Positions 33,674 to 41,814 are shown, counted from the stretch's first letter. The stretch: 64,000 nucleotides of DNA from Bacteroidota bacterium (GCA_018267955.1 JAFDXL010000008.1:186001-250000), one strand, 5' to 3'. The notes: generated by a model not told the origin, from the sequence alone. Numbers and translations: made by a program.

Positions 33674-34108
33674 CTAATGCCGGTAAGGTTGCTTTACCAG
33701 CGCATCCTGTTCCATTTCTTCCAGCAACTCAGCCATATACAGTGCATCATTTACAATGGCAGGTTCCGGCTGGGTCATGATCATCGCTAATCCCTGTTCT
33801 GTACGCACATACATCGGGTATTTTCGCTCCCCCCTGATGATCTTGTACAAAAAATCTTTCTGTTCTTCTGTAGTTACAGGCGCTATTTCAGGTATTTCAA
33901 TGTCCTCGAAGCAATCTTTATAGAAGTAAAGGATCCCCGCATTTATGCGGTGGCGTATTTCGGGGTCGGCCATCATGTAGGCTATCGCATCTTTCAGGTA
34001 ATAGTCCTGCATTTTGGGGAAAGCCATCCTTATGGCAGCCTTAGGCTTGCCATGCAGTATCATTTCACGAACAAAAATATCTTCGGTGGTAGAAGGTATT
34101 TTTTTCAT
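33674..34108 (-). CDS. Unrecognised 144-aa protein, faintly terminase-small-subunit-like
   Basis: The N-terminal part (IFVREMILHGKPKAAIRMAF, then YLKDAIAYMMADPEIRHRIN) recalls the helix-turn-helix pattern of phage terminase small subunits: FVREY...A..RAG followed by a LL.NP.V motif. The C-terminal half is acidic and unrecognised. No other phage packaging gene is nearby, so the similarity may only reflect a shared DNA-binding fold. It is cytoplasmic and monocistronic. Confidence 0.5.
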   Translation of the reverse strand: MKKIPSTTEDIFVREMILHGKPKAAIRMAFPKMQDYYLKDAIAYMMADPEIRHRINAGILYFYKDCFEDIEIPEIAPVTTEEQKDFLYKIIRGERKYPMYVRTEQGLAMIMTQPEPAIVNDALYMAELLEEMEQDALVKQPYRH

Positions 34109-34194
34109 TTATCTTTTAGTTAGCAAGTAAATATAATCAGCTTATTATGTATGTGGTATTATAATAATATCCACATATCCACATTTGGCAGGTT

Positions 34195-34860
34195 TTATTG
34201 TCGCTTGCTGTACAGGTACATGAGTATGCAAAGTGCAACAGATATGATGGCTATAAAATAGGGTAGGAAAGACGCCCACTGTTTCCGATGCCGGCTTGCC
34301 TTCACCTGGCTTAGTATATCACTGGTCAGTTTTGTATCCTGTTGTGATAGTTGTTGTAGCATGGGCGCTATCGCCTGCATATATTCATATCTCAGGTGGC
34401 GGGTGCTTTGTAGTATTTCCCGCACAATCAGCAGGTCTTGTTCACGGTCGGTGCTTTGCTCTAGTATGGCCATATGGCTGTCTTGCAGCAATAGCATGAT
34501 GTAATCATAAAGTGCGCGATGGTTCATACGGTAGGTATCTACCGTATCCATGTGATGATGCAGTTTTTTTGCTTCCCTGTATATCCACTGCGGCGTTACC
34601 GTTACCTGGTCTTTCGCGCGCTTGCTCATGCCGCTCAGCCAGCGTTCTTCATCATATTTTTTCCGCTTCTGATGGTCGCTGAGTACAGAGTATGCTTCTT
34701 GTATTTCCAGGAAGTGCGCTATGGCATACTGGCTGTCGGGGTTTGTATCGGGGTGGTATTGAAATGCCAGGGCCCGGTAAGATTTTTTGATCTGCTCTTG
34801 TGTTGCATTGGCAGGTACCTCCAGTATTTTATAATAATCCTTTAATGCTTGGGCAGGCAT
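34195..34860 (-). CDS. Membrane-anchored J-domain protein
   Basis: The 221-aa protein has an N-terminal J domain (residues of about 7-70) with the catalytic HPD in LAFQYHPDTNPDSQYAIAHF and the DYYKILEVPANATQEQIKKS start. A middle helical region and a C-terminal transmembrane helix follow (FLPYFIAIISVALCILMYLY). J domains stimulate Hsp70 ATPase. This one would recruit DnaK to the inner membrane. It lacks the zinc-finger and C-terminal domains of DnaJ, so it is a type III J protein. Confidence 0.85.
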   Translation of the reverse strand: MPAQALKDYYKILEVPANATQEQIKKSYRALAFQYHPDTNPDSQYAIAHFLEIQEAYSVLSDHQKRKKYDEERWLSGMSKRAKDQVTVTPQWIYREAKKLHHHMDTVDTYRMNHRALYDYIMLLLQDSHMAILEQSTDREQDLLIVREILQSTRHLRYEYMQAIAPMLQQLSQQDTKLTSDILSQVKASRHRKQWASFLPYFIAIISVALCILMYLYSKRQ

Positions 34861-34910
34861 ATGTAAATGTAAAGGCTATCCTTTACATCAGCAAAAGCCG
34901 GCAGGCAATA

Positions 34911-35096
34911 TCAGTTTTTAGAACCTGCGTTGATGTCGCGTACATTATTTTGTAGCAGCCATTCATAGAAAGCATCCCTGTCGTCAGGGTTATGTCTTAC
35001 GATCTCTCCGTTCTTAAGCGAAATGATGAAGATGCCAATGGTTTCTGTGAAAGCGGATAATTCATGAGGTTGATACGGAAACTTGGTGCTGGACAT
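34911..35096 (-). CDS. Small unrecognised protein (61 aa)
   Basis: The ATG at 35096 is preferred over an upstream GTG at 35126. The product (MSSTKFPYQPHELSAF, then ETIGIFIISLKNGEIVRHNP) has a strand-turn-strand that resembles a KGxIV-type beta hairpin, followed by a short acidic helix (DRDAFYEWLLQNNV). It has no signal peptide and no recognised family. It is divergent from array D. Confidence 0.55.
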   Translation of the reverse strand: MSSTKFPYQPHELSAFTETIGIFIISLKNGEIVRHNPDDRDAFYEWLLQNNVRDINAGSKN

Positions 35097-35164
35097 AAAT
35101 GAAAGGTTAAATTGGAATTGGGCCACAATATTACTGCAATGGTTTTTACCGCTGATTGACCTCG

Positions 35165-35270
35165 GTTAAGAAATAGGCCGATTCCTGTTAACCGTTAGTT
35201 AAGCACTTGCAAACCGAAGGTTAAGTATGTGTTTTAATTTTTTTTCTGCACCACCTGCGATGCATATTTG
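35165..35270 (+). promoter_or_regulatory. 11-bp phased GTTAA array and promoter, copy D
   Basis: Elements start at 35187 (GTTAA), 35198 (GTTAA), 35209 (GCAAA) and 35220 (GTTAA), with one more in-phase GTTAA at 35165 (22 bp upstream). The -7 box CATATTTG lies at 35263-35270, 43 bp after the 35220 element. No proper -33 box is visible. It drives the CCGTAA-loop RNA. Confidence 0.82.
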
Positions 35271-35275
35271 TATCA

Positions 35276-35530
35276 CCAACCAAACGAAATAAAATGCTCC
35301 GTAAAGCATTTTAATAGTAGAACAGGTGGCCCCGTAAGGCCTGACAAACAAACGAAATACCTGCTCCGTAAAGCAGGCAAACAAAAAGAAGCCCCGCACC
35401 GTAATGCAGGCATTTTAAAAAGAAAGCCCTGGCCCGTAAGACAGGCAGTTATATAGATCTAAAAGACAATCCCGTAAGATTGTATTGTTAGAGAGCAGAA
35501 GCCGCAGTTTTATAACTGTGGCATTTTTTA
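35276..35530 (+). ncRNA. Candidate regulatory RNA with six CCGTAA hexaloop hairpins
   Basis: Six stem-loops follow the array D promoter, each with the same CCGTAA loop but a different stem. Loop positions are 35299-35304 (8-bp perfect stem AAAATGCT/AGCATTTT), 35332-35337 (GGCC/GGCC), 35366-35371 (CCTGCT/AGCAGG), 35399-35404 (GCA/TGC, extended with one mismatch), 35434-35439 (one mismatch) and 35472-35477 (ACAATC/GATTGT). A/C-rich linkers, two containing CAAACGAAAT, separate them. A 9-bp terminator stem (GCCGCAGTT/AACTGTGGC, 35501-35522) with T6 ends the RNA. No convincing ORF is present. The covarying stems with an invariant loop point to an RNA whose loops are bound by a protein or pair with UUACGG-containing RNA. 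Confidence 0.75.
35501..35529 (+). terminator. Intrinsic terminator of the CCGTAA-loop RNA
   Basis: GCCGCAGTT pairs with AACTGTGGC across a TTAT loop, and a run of six T follows. It sets the 3' end of the RNA near 35530. Confidence 0.88.
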
Positions 35531-35546
35531 TGTTCTTTCAAATTTT

Positions 35547-35630
35547 GTTAATCGCTGGTTAACGGCTTGTAAACAGGTTGTTAACGATTAACACTTATTA
35601 TTGTTAACGCCGGTTTGTGTTTCATATTTG
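35547..35630 (+). promoter_or_regulatory. 11-bp phased GTTAA array and promoter, copy E
   Basis: Elements start at 35547 (GTTAA), 35558 (GTTAA), 35569 (GTAAA) and 35580 (GTTAA). The -7 box CATATTTG lies at 35623-35630, 43 bp after the last element. It follows the RNA terminator by about 17 bases and drives the secreted protein gene that begins at 35663. Confidence 0.82.
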
Positions 35631-35662
35631 CTTAACAATTGACTAACAAAAACAGGACAAAA

Positions 35663-36223
35663 ATGAAAAACATCATCGCTACTCTAACAATGTTATGCTG
35701 CGCGATCTGCACTTTCGCAGGAGATGGTCCGGCAGTTAGTCAATCAGCTGCCAGTGCCGGTGCTTCACAGACAATACAGCTGGTACTTGCCGATGGCATC
35801 GAAATAGGATTTGCCAACGGGGGTAACAATGGTGGTACCATTCAGCTGGCGTTTGCCAACAATAGCAACTATGCTACGGGCATGGAAAGTGCAGATCAGC
35901 AGCTGGTGGTGCGCAGCAATCGCAAGTTCGAAGTAAAAATGCAGCCTGCGTCAGAAGTGTTTTCCTACAGCGGCGGCACTAACAACGCACCTGCTATGCG
36001 TGTAGAAGATGTATTGTCGCTGATGGTTTCTGATAATGCTACAGGCGGACAAAACGGTTATCCGCAATATCATAATGTAAGTGGCGCTAATACCCGCATA
36101 CTTACCAATTGCAGCAATGGTTCTAACCAGACATTTTCAGTTCGCTACCGTGCTAATCCCGGTATGCGCTACGCTGCAGGCACATACACCGTAAATATGG
36201 TGTACACGGCAACTCAAAGCTAA
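35663..36223 (+). CDS. Secreted beta-sandwich protein, pilin/spore-coat U-like composition
   Basis: The ATG at 35663 gives 186 aa with a signal peptide (MKNIIATLTMLCCAICTFAG). The mature part is beta-rich with QTIQLVLADGIEIGFANGG, two NGGTIQLAFANN-like strands, and ends with MRYAAGTYTVNMVYTATQS. That last edge strand recalls fimbrial or spore-coat U-type modules. It could be a surface fibre subunit or a small adhesin, but no firm family is claimed. It is expressed from array promoter E with a leader of about 27 nt. Confidence 0.7.
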   Translation: MKNIIATLTMLCCAICTFAGDGPAVSQSAASAGASQTIQLVLADGIEIGFANGGNNGGTIQLAFANNSNYATGMESADQQLVVRSNRKFEVKMQPASEVFSYSGGTNNAPAMRVEDVLSLMVSDNATGGQNGYPQYHNVSGANTRILTNCSNGSNQTFSVRYRANPGMRYAAGTYTVNMVYTATQS

Positions 36224-36267
36224 TACATATAGAGGAGGATAGACCATAACACCCGACATTAATAATT

Positions 36268-36325
36268 GGCGCTCGTAGCGCCCTTTATTATACGAAACGA
36301 AGGTACTTGTGCCTTCGTTTTTTCT
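36268..36325 (+). terminator. Two consecutive intrinsic terminators
   Basis: GGCGCT-CGT-AGCGCC at 36268-36282 is followed by AAACGAAGG/CCTTCGTTT at 36295-36320 with a T6 run. Both read in the plus direction after the secreted protein gene. Confidence 0.8.
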
Positions 36326-36340
36326 TTATTGTATGGGCAT

Positions 36341-36365
36341 AAAAAAAGAAGGCCTGAAGGCCCTC
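36341..36365 (-). terminator. Intrinsic terminator on the minus strand
   Basis: On the minus strand, GAGGGCC pairs with GGCCTTC (one G-U) and a run of seven T follows. It would end the lipoprotein transcript that stops at 36497. Confidence 0.7.
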
Positions 36366-36496
36366 CTCTCTAATTGTAGTCTTACCATTTGGCAATAAGG
36401 AAACAGGTTAAGTACAAAATATTACGGGATATGGTGCATAACGGGTCGTACACAAATATAGACGTAATCTTTATGTAAAACGTTTGTGTCGGTAAA

Positions 36497-37318
36497 TTAT
36501 TTTTTGATCAGGGTATATTTTAATGACCCTTGTTCCAGTTTGGTACGTTCTGCATTTTCCTTAGCCTGGTACAGACGCACCGTATCTTTTCTTATCTGGA
36601 ATATATAAGGTTTCTGGTCCTTGGTTTGTTCATCAAAGCAAAGCTCATCTATCTTATAGCCATCGCCTTCTCCCAGGAAATCGGTGAATATATAATAGGT
36701 TTTATGTCCTTCAACGCCTTTTACCAGGCCATCTTCTGTAAATTCTATAGTACTGGTTTTGCCTGCGTCATCTGTTGCATTGTACGTGCCTGCCAATAAT
36801 ATTTTATTAACCATATACTGCAGCCCATAGGGCTCGCTATCATCTGTTTGCGGGCCGGTTACTTTAGAGAAATAGTGCTTGCCTACTTCTTTATGATCTT
36901 TGTTGTATTCTATCAATACGGCAGATGTGTCTTTACCGGCATCATAGCCTATTTCATAATAGTTCCCGGTGCTGTTATCTGCAAGGTCAGTTTTTAATTG
37001 ATGCTCATTTGTCCCTTGCAGCAGAAAGATGTTAAAGGTGGTTCCTTCATGGTTGTTAAGGCTTCCTGGTACCGGCAGTGTATCGTTTTGAGCTACATCT
37101 TTATTAATGGTCATAGATACAATGCCGGTCAATTTTCCGGATGATTGCAGCGGCGATCCCGTAGCCTTCAGTTCGTTAATATAGTCTGTCATTACCCAGG
37201 TTCCCTGCAGGTAGGGCAATACAGCGTCTTTTGTGCCGGCTTTTTTGTTTTCATTGCTCCCTTGCTTGCAGGAAGCTATAAGCGATACGCCGGCTATAAT
37301 TAAGATTAGTTTCCTCAT
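36497..37318 (-). CDS. Unrecognised lipoprotein (273 aa)
   Basis: The product has a lipoprotein signal (MRKLILIIAGVSLIASCKQG). A beta-rich body follows with YLQGTWVMTDYINELKATGS, reminiscent of lipocalin-like or META-type domains that begin with a GTW motif, and a repeated IEYNKDHKEVGKHYF / VEGHKTYYIFTDF pattern. It may be an envelope lipocalin-like lipoprotein. No family is assigned with confidence. Confidence 0.65.
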   Translation of the reverse strand: MRKLILIIAGVSLIASCKQGSNENKKAGTKDAVLPYLQGTWVMTDYINELKATGSPLQSSGKLTGIVSMTINKDVAQNDTLPVPGSLNNHEGTTFNIFLLQGTNEHQLKTDLADNSTGNYYEIGYDAGKDTSAVLIEYNKDHKEVGKHYFSKVTGPQTDDSEPYGLQYMVNKILLAGTYNATDDAGKTSTIEFTEDGLVKGVEGHKTYYIFTDFLGEGDGYKIDELCFDEQTKDQKPYIFQIRKDTVRLYQAKENAERTKLEQGSLKYTLIKK

Positions 37319-37415
37319 GTTTTCAAAAATAAAAAATTATGCTGCACAGCGTATTATCTGTAAAAAATACTATTAAATGTAAGAATTGTTCCATTCAAAA
37401 GCATGGTACTGTTTG

Positions 37416-37423
37416 TAACTTTG
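37416..37423 (+). promoter_or_regulatory. -7 promoter box of the AraC-type gene
   Basis: TAACTTTG matches the Bacteroidota TAnnTTTG consensus. It lies only five bases before the GTG start at 37428, so the transcript should be almost leaderless. Confidence 0.5.
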
Positions 37424-37427
37424 TATT

Positions 37428-38330
37428 GTGCCCAATAAGGTAAAAAATACCATCCCGGTATACGATATAGTTACTATAAACGGTAATACTCAAATGCAAT
37501 CAAAGATTATTGCAGATGAGCTGGCGCCTTATTCGCGTATTCATCCTTACCTGAATACTGCCCATAAGCACGATTTTTACCATTTGTTGTTTTTTACCGC
37601 CGGCAGTGGCCATCACACTATCGATTTCGAACGTTTCCCGGTAAAAAAAGGCCAGGTATATTTTATGGTGCCCGGCCAGGTGCATAGCTGGAGCTTTAGT
37701 GTCGATACGGATGGCTATATCATCAATTTTTCAGAAGCCGTCTTTCAGGAATTACTCATTGACAGCCAATACCCCGAACGTTTCTTTTTCTTCAAGGGTA
37801 TTGCGAAGGATAGTGTGTTACAATTGTCTGCTAATGCTGCTGACGAAGTGGAAGAGCTAATGCGTCGGCTAACAGCGGAAGTGAAGCATCCTGCCGATAA
37901 CAATTGCGATATGGTGGTGGCATTACTGATGCAGCTTTTCATAACTGTGCAAAGAGATGCGGGCGCTGCCGGGCAGCATAGTCAACCCCAGCAAAACCAG
38001 TTGCTTCTGCTCAGTTTCCGCAAGCTGGTAGAGCAATATTATACGCATAAACATCTGCCTAAAGAATACGCGGCTATGCTATATATCACCCCAAATTACC
38101 TGAACGGTATCTGTAAAGATATGTTGGGTAAGTCTGCCGGGCAGGTAATAAGAGATAGGATATTACTGGAAGCAAAGCGTTTGCTGGTAAATGCAGAGAT
38201 GAATGTGGAGGAGATAGCAGCAAAGCTTCATTTTTCAGACAATTCCTATTTCACGAAATTCTTTAAAAAATATACAGGCTATACACCTGATGCGTTTCGA
38301 AGGCAGTCGTTAAAAGCCCTCATAAATTAA
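37428..38330 (+). CDS. AraC family transcriptional regulator
   Basis: The 300-aa protein has a cupin-type sensor domain (YHLLFFTAGSGHHTIDFERF, VKKGQVYFMVPGQVHSWSF) and a C-terminal pair of helix-turn-helix motifs (YAAMLYITPNYLNGICKDML; NVEEIAAKLHFSDNSYFTKF, KKYTGYTPDAFR). The GTG start is kept because the N-terminal IPVYDI segment is typical of this AraC group in Bacteroidota. The family binds small aromatic or sugar ligands. It is 7 bases upstream of a DUF983 gene, and the two probably form an operon. Confidence 0.9.
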   Translation: MPNKVKNTIPVYDIVTINGNTQMQSKIIADELAPYSRIHPYLNTAHKHDFYHLLFFTAGSGHHTIDFERFPVKKGQVYFMVPGQVHSWSFSVDTDGYIINFSEAVFQELLIDSQYPERFFFFKGIAKDSVLQLSANAADEVEELMRRLTAEVKHPADNNCDMVVALLMQLFITVQRDAGAAGQHSQPQQNQLLLLSFRKLVEQYYTHKHLPKEYAAMLYITPNYLNGICKDMLGKSAGQVIRDRILLEAKRLLVNAEMNVEEIAAKLHFSDNSYFTKFFKKYTGYTPDAFRRQSLKALIN

Positions 38331-38337
38331 ACGAAAC

Positions 38338-38790
38338 ATGTGTGCAAAAAACAATCAAACGGACAAACCATCGCTCATAAAGAGCGTTCTCACCAGTCGC
38401 TGCCCTCACTGTCGCGAAGGCGCTTTATTTATTTATCCTAATCCCTACAAGCTAAAGACTACCATGCGCATGTATGAGCATTGCCCGGTCTGCGGCCAGA
38501 AGTATGAGATTGAAACAGGATTTTTCTTTGGTACAGGGTATATCAGTTATGCTTTATCAGTAGCATACCTGTTTACATTCTTCCTTGCCTGGCACCTGGT
38601 TTTCGGCCTGTCTGTGATGGATAGCTCTATCTTCCAGTGTCTGGCTGCAGGTGCTTTCACTATTGTATTGCTGCAACCGCTGTTGCAAAGGCTATCGCGC
38701 AGCATCTGGATAGCGATCTTTGTTCATTACGATCCTGAATGGAGGAATAAACCGGCACAACCCAAAACAATAGAACCGGCTGCCAATTGA
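38338..38790 (+). CDS. DUF983 family membrane protein
   Basis: The 150-aa protein starts with a zinc-ribbon-like pair of Cys motifs (TSRCPHCREGALFIYPNPYK, MYEHCPVCGQKYEIETGFFF). It then has two transmembrane helices (YISYALSVAYLFTFFLAWHL, AGAFTIVLLQPLLQRLS). That is the DUF983 layout. The family is linked by context to haem-copper oxidase biogenesis in some bacteria, but its role here is unknown. Confidence 0.88.
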   Translation: MCAKNNQTDKPSLIKSVLTSRCPHCREGALFIYPNPYKLKTTMRMYEHCPVCGQKYEIETGFFFGTGYISYALSVAYLFTFFLAWHLVFGLSVMDSSIFQCLAAGAFTIVLLQPLLQRLSRSIWIAIFVHYDPEWRNKPAQPKTIEPAAN

Positions 38791-38839
38791 GTTTTGCAGC
38801 GCGGTTAGCTTCCGGTATCTTTACTACATCGGTATTGAT

Positions 38840-40207
38840 ATGAAAAAGCTCACCATCCTTTCCCTGTTAGCGGTATTGCCCATATTGCTATCGCTTCGTT
38901 ATACACCTGCTGCGGAAGATCTTATACCGGTGCCTGCATCCGTGCAGCAGCCGGGTGATGCAGCACTTGGTTATGAATATCTTACTACCGGCGATTTTTT
39001 AAAGAGTGGCGTGCCTTATAGCTATTTTATAATGGCTAATGGCAAGAACACTACTAATTACCTCAATCGCTCAGACCGCAATGCTAATGTAGGCCCGGGG
39101 TATAATGTCATTACACACGATGGTGTAGATATGGTGATACCCACTTGCCTGCAATGCCATGCAGAAACTTTTGAAGACAAGTTAATAATAGGCCTGGGTA
39201 ATACCCGGCTCGATTTCTCTAGCACTAGTAAGATCGATGTATCCTCACAGATAAACGTATTGCGCACGCTATCGCCGAAGCAATACAATAAAGCCCGTCC
39301 TTTCTTCGATGCGTTTACTGCTACTTATCCGTATATGGAAACGGAAGTACGGGGTGTAAATCCTGCCGACAGGCTGGCGATGGTACTGGTTGCGCATCGC
39401 GATCCGCAGAGCCTTAGGTGGAGTGATGCGCCCATGATCATGATACCCGAACAGGTAATACCTACTGATGTGCCTGCGTGGTGGCTGATGAAGAAAAAGA
39501 ATGCCATGTTTTACAGTGGCTTTGGCCGTGGCGACCTGGCTAAGTTCCTGATGTTATCAAACCTGCTGACTGTCTCGGATACTTTAGAAGCCCGCGAGGT
39601 CAGCAGCCATTTTGGTAATGTTCTCGCATACATCCGTTCGCTCGAGCCGCCAAAATATCCCGGCACGATTGATAAGGTAAAAGCAGAAAAGGGTAGAGTA
39701 GTGTTCAACGATAATTGCAGCCGTTGCCATGGTACTTATGGTGCTGATGGTCAATATCCCAATTTGCTCGTGCCTCTAAGTACTATTGCTACTGATTCAT
39801 TGTTGTGTTATGGCGTGCAGCAGAGCAAACCGTTTGTCGATTGGTTCAACCAGAGCTGGTTTGTACAGGGCGATAACCCTGCTCAGTTAGTTCCGTTCAA
39901 CGGATATATCGCACCGCCGCTTGATGGTGTATGGATCACCGCACCTTATTTGCATAATGGTTCCGTGCCCACATTAGAGGCAGTGCTTAATAGCAAATTG
40001 CGCCCTCAATACTGGCAGCGCAATTTTAGCCATGATGAATATGATATCAATAAGCCCGGAATAAAATACACTGCATTAACGGTGCCAGAAGCTAAACATT
40101 GTTATAATACCACACTCCCCGGTTACGGTAATATGGGGCATTATTTTGGTGATGCACTTACAGATGACGAACGAAAGAATGTTTTAGAATACCTCAAAAC
40201 GCTATAG
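38840..40207 (+). CDS. Di-haem cytochrome c (peroxidase-like) periplasmic protein
   Basis: The 455-aa protein has an N-terminal signal (MKKLTILSLLAVLPILLS) and two CxxCH haem sites, TCLQCHAET near residue 105 and NCSRCHGTYG near residue 297. The second belongs to a cytochrome c domain with a late GSVPTLEAVL segment typical of di-haem cytochrome c peroxidase-like proteins (APYLHNGSVPTLEAVLNS). It should sit in the periplasm and transfer electrons or reduce peroxide. It is monocistronic or loosely linked to the AraC-DUF983 pair. Confidence 0.85.
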   Translation: MKKLTILSLLAVLPILLSLRYTPAAEDLIPVPASVQQPGDAALGYEYLTTGDFLKSGVPYSYFIMANGKNTTNYLNRSDRNANVGPGYNVITHDGVDMVIPTCLQCHAETFEDKLIIGLGNTRLDFSSTSKIDVSSQINVLRTLSPKQYNKARPFFDAFTATYPYMETEVRGVNPADRLAMVLVAHRDPQSLRWSDAPMIMIPEQVIPTDVPAWWLMKKKNAMFYSGFGRGDLAKFLMLSNLLTVSDTLEAREVSSHFGNVLAYIRSLEPPKYPGTIDKVKAEKGRVVFNDNCSRCHGTYGADGQYPNLLVPLSTIATDSLLCYGVQQSKPFVDWFNQSWFVQGDNPAQLVPFNGYIAPPLDGVWITAPYLHNGSVPTLEAVLNSKLRPQYWQRNFSHDEYDINKPGIKYTALTVPEAKHCYNTTLPGYGNMGHYFGDALTDDERKNVLEYLKTL

Positions 40208-40326
40208 ATTTTGTCATAATAATAACTACCGGTTAAACCGATTGTCATTTCTTGAAAATATCCTGCAAACGCAAGAATATTTGCACAATTATTGCGTTCA
40301 ATAATTCTTATTACACTTAACACTTT

Positions 40327-41760
40327 ATGAAGAAAATTTTATTACTGTTTCCCTTCATGGCTCTTGCTATCGCCGGCCATGCACAATCTATTGCCAATCC
40401 CGATTTTGAAAATTGGCAGATCATCCCTTACCAGGATGCTTCGGCTAGTTACTGGATTACATCCAATTATCTGGATCTTCCCGATTATCGAACGGTAACA
40501 GCAACTAAGGTTGCCGGTAATGCCAGCCCCAATGCCATCCATCTCGAAACGCACAAGATCAATTCAGATTATGCTTTTGGCTTTATTACCAATACCCTGG
40601 ATGATGTGGAAAGCGGAGAGGGCGGACAGCCATACCACACACTTCCCACTACTATTAATGGTTACTACCGCTATGATCTTCCGAATAACGATACGGCTAT
40701 TTTGATGGTCATCCTGAAGAACAATGGTAATATCATCAGCAGCAATGTGTTCAAGATAAAAGGCACAGGTTCCCAATCAACATTTACTTCTTTCAGTTTT
40801 ACTTTAGCGCCAATGACGATGGTGCCGGATAGCGTGATCATCGTCGCGGCATCCAGCAATGTTTTTAACAACAATATGTCTCTTATGGAAGATGGCAGCT
40901 GGCTGGAGCTGGACGATCTGCAGTTTCAGGGCACAGGTGCGATGGATCCTATCCTCAATGGCGATTTTGAAACATGGGGATCGTATAGTTTTGAAACCCC
41001 GGACAGCTGGTCGCGCGGTGATGAGTTTTCCTTGGGCATAGAACCAACTATCAAAAGAAGTGCTGATAAATATACAGGCAGTTATGCATTACAACTGGAG
41101 AGCACAGCGGATCATGCAAACCATGATTATGTAGAGACCGGTATTGTTACAAAAAATATCGTTTTAAATCAAAATGGCATCGATACCATTAAAGGCTTTT
41201 ACAAATATACCAGCCCGGGTGGCGATACAGCAGCTGTAAGCGCACAATTTATGGATGCAAGCGGCAACCTGCTTGCATACACATACGTATATCCCATAGG
41301 CCCGGCAACCAGTTATCAGCCATTTTTCTTTGTAATGGACCCTGCAGATTTTCCTCCTGGTGCAGATTCTATCCGGTTAGAATTTATGTCCTCGTATGGT
41401 GTTGGTCCATTCTCCGGTCAGACCATAGACCCTATTCCCGGCAGCACTCTGTTAATAGATGGCCTTACCATTGCACAGGGCCCTGTCGGTATTAAAAAGA
41501 TCGCAAAAGAAAATAGCGTCTATACCGTTTATCCCAATCCCGCTATATCTGCGTTAAATATCAAATACGCATCAGATCAGGAATCTGATGCTATGATCAC
41601 AATACGCGATGCAAAAGGAAGTGTGGTGTACTCTAAAAAGTCAAAAATGCAAACCGGCTCCAATCTAACTATACAAGTAGGTAATCTTACTCCCGGTGTG
41701 TATTTCTATACCATTAAAGATGCAAGCGGTGTGGTGAATGATAAGTTTTACAAGCAATAG
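40327..41760 (+). CDS. T9SS-secreted protein with two carbohydrate-binding-like domains
   Basis: The 477-aa product has a signal peptide (MKKILLLFPFMALAIAGHA) and two similar modules that begin with a PDFENW / GDFETWGSYSFETPDSW pattern, each about 190 residues with jelly-roll-like strands (IKGFYKYTSPGGDTAAVSAQ). It ends in a T9SS type A sorting domain (YTVYPNPAISALNIKYASDQ ... GVYFYTIKDASG). The modules are of a PCMD/CBM-like kind. It probably binds glycans at the surface. It ends at a strong terminator. Confidence 0.82.
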   Translation: MKKILLLFPFMALAIAGHAQSIANPDFENWQIIPYQDASASYWITSNYLDLPDYRTVTATKVAGNASPNAIHLETHKINSDYAFGFITNTLDDVESGEGGQPYHTLPTTINGYYRYDLPNNDTAILMVILKNNGNIISSNVFKIKGTGSQSTFTSFSFTLAPMTMVPDSVIIVAASSNVFNNNMSLMEDGSWLELDDLQFQGTGAMDPILNGDFETWGSYSFETPDSWSRGDEFSLGIEPTIKRSADKYTGSYALQLESTADHANHDYVETGIVTKNIVLNQNGIDTIKGFYKYTSPGGDTAAVSAQFMDASGNLLAYTYVYPIGPATSYQPFFFVMDPADFPPGADSIRLEFMSSYGVGPFSGQTIDPIPGSTLLIDGLTIAQGPVGIKKIAKENSVYTVYPNPAISALNIKYASDQESDAMITIRDAKGSVVYSKKSKMQTGSNLTIQVGNLTPGVYFYTIKDASGVVNDKFYKQ

Positions 41761-41784
41761 TTTTTCCAATATAGATAGTAATAT

Positions 41785-41814
41785 GGGGCAGGTTTTCCTG
41801 CCCCTTGTTATTTT
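41785..41814 (+). terminator. Intrinsic terminator
   Basis: GGGGCAGG-TTTT-CCTGCCCC is followed by TTGTTATTTT. It separates the T9SS gene from the convergent methyltransferase. Confidence 0.85.

Noticed and set aside
35268-35456. A 62-codon open frame through the CCGTAA hairpins
   Set aside because: Its composition is Lys/Pro/Arg-rich nonsense, and the sequence is better explained by six stem-loops and linkers.
35291-35483. CRISPR array or integron attC sites
   Set aside because: The repeated unit is only the six-base loop; stems differ and no constant-length direct repeat or spacer pattern exists. There is no cas gene or integrase.
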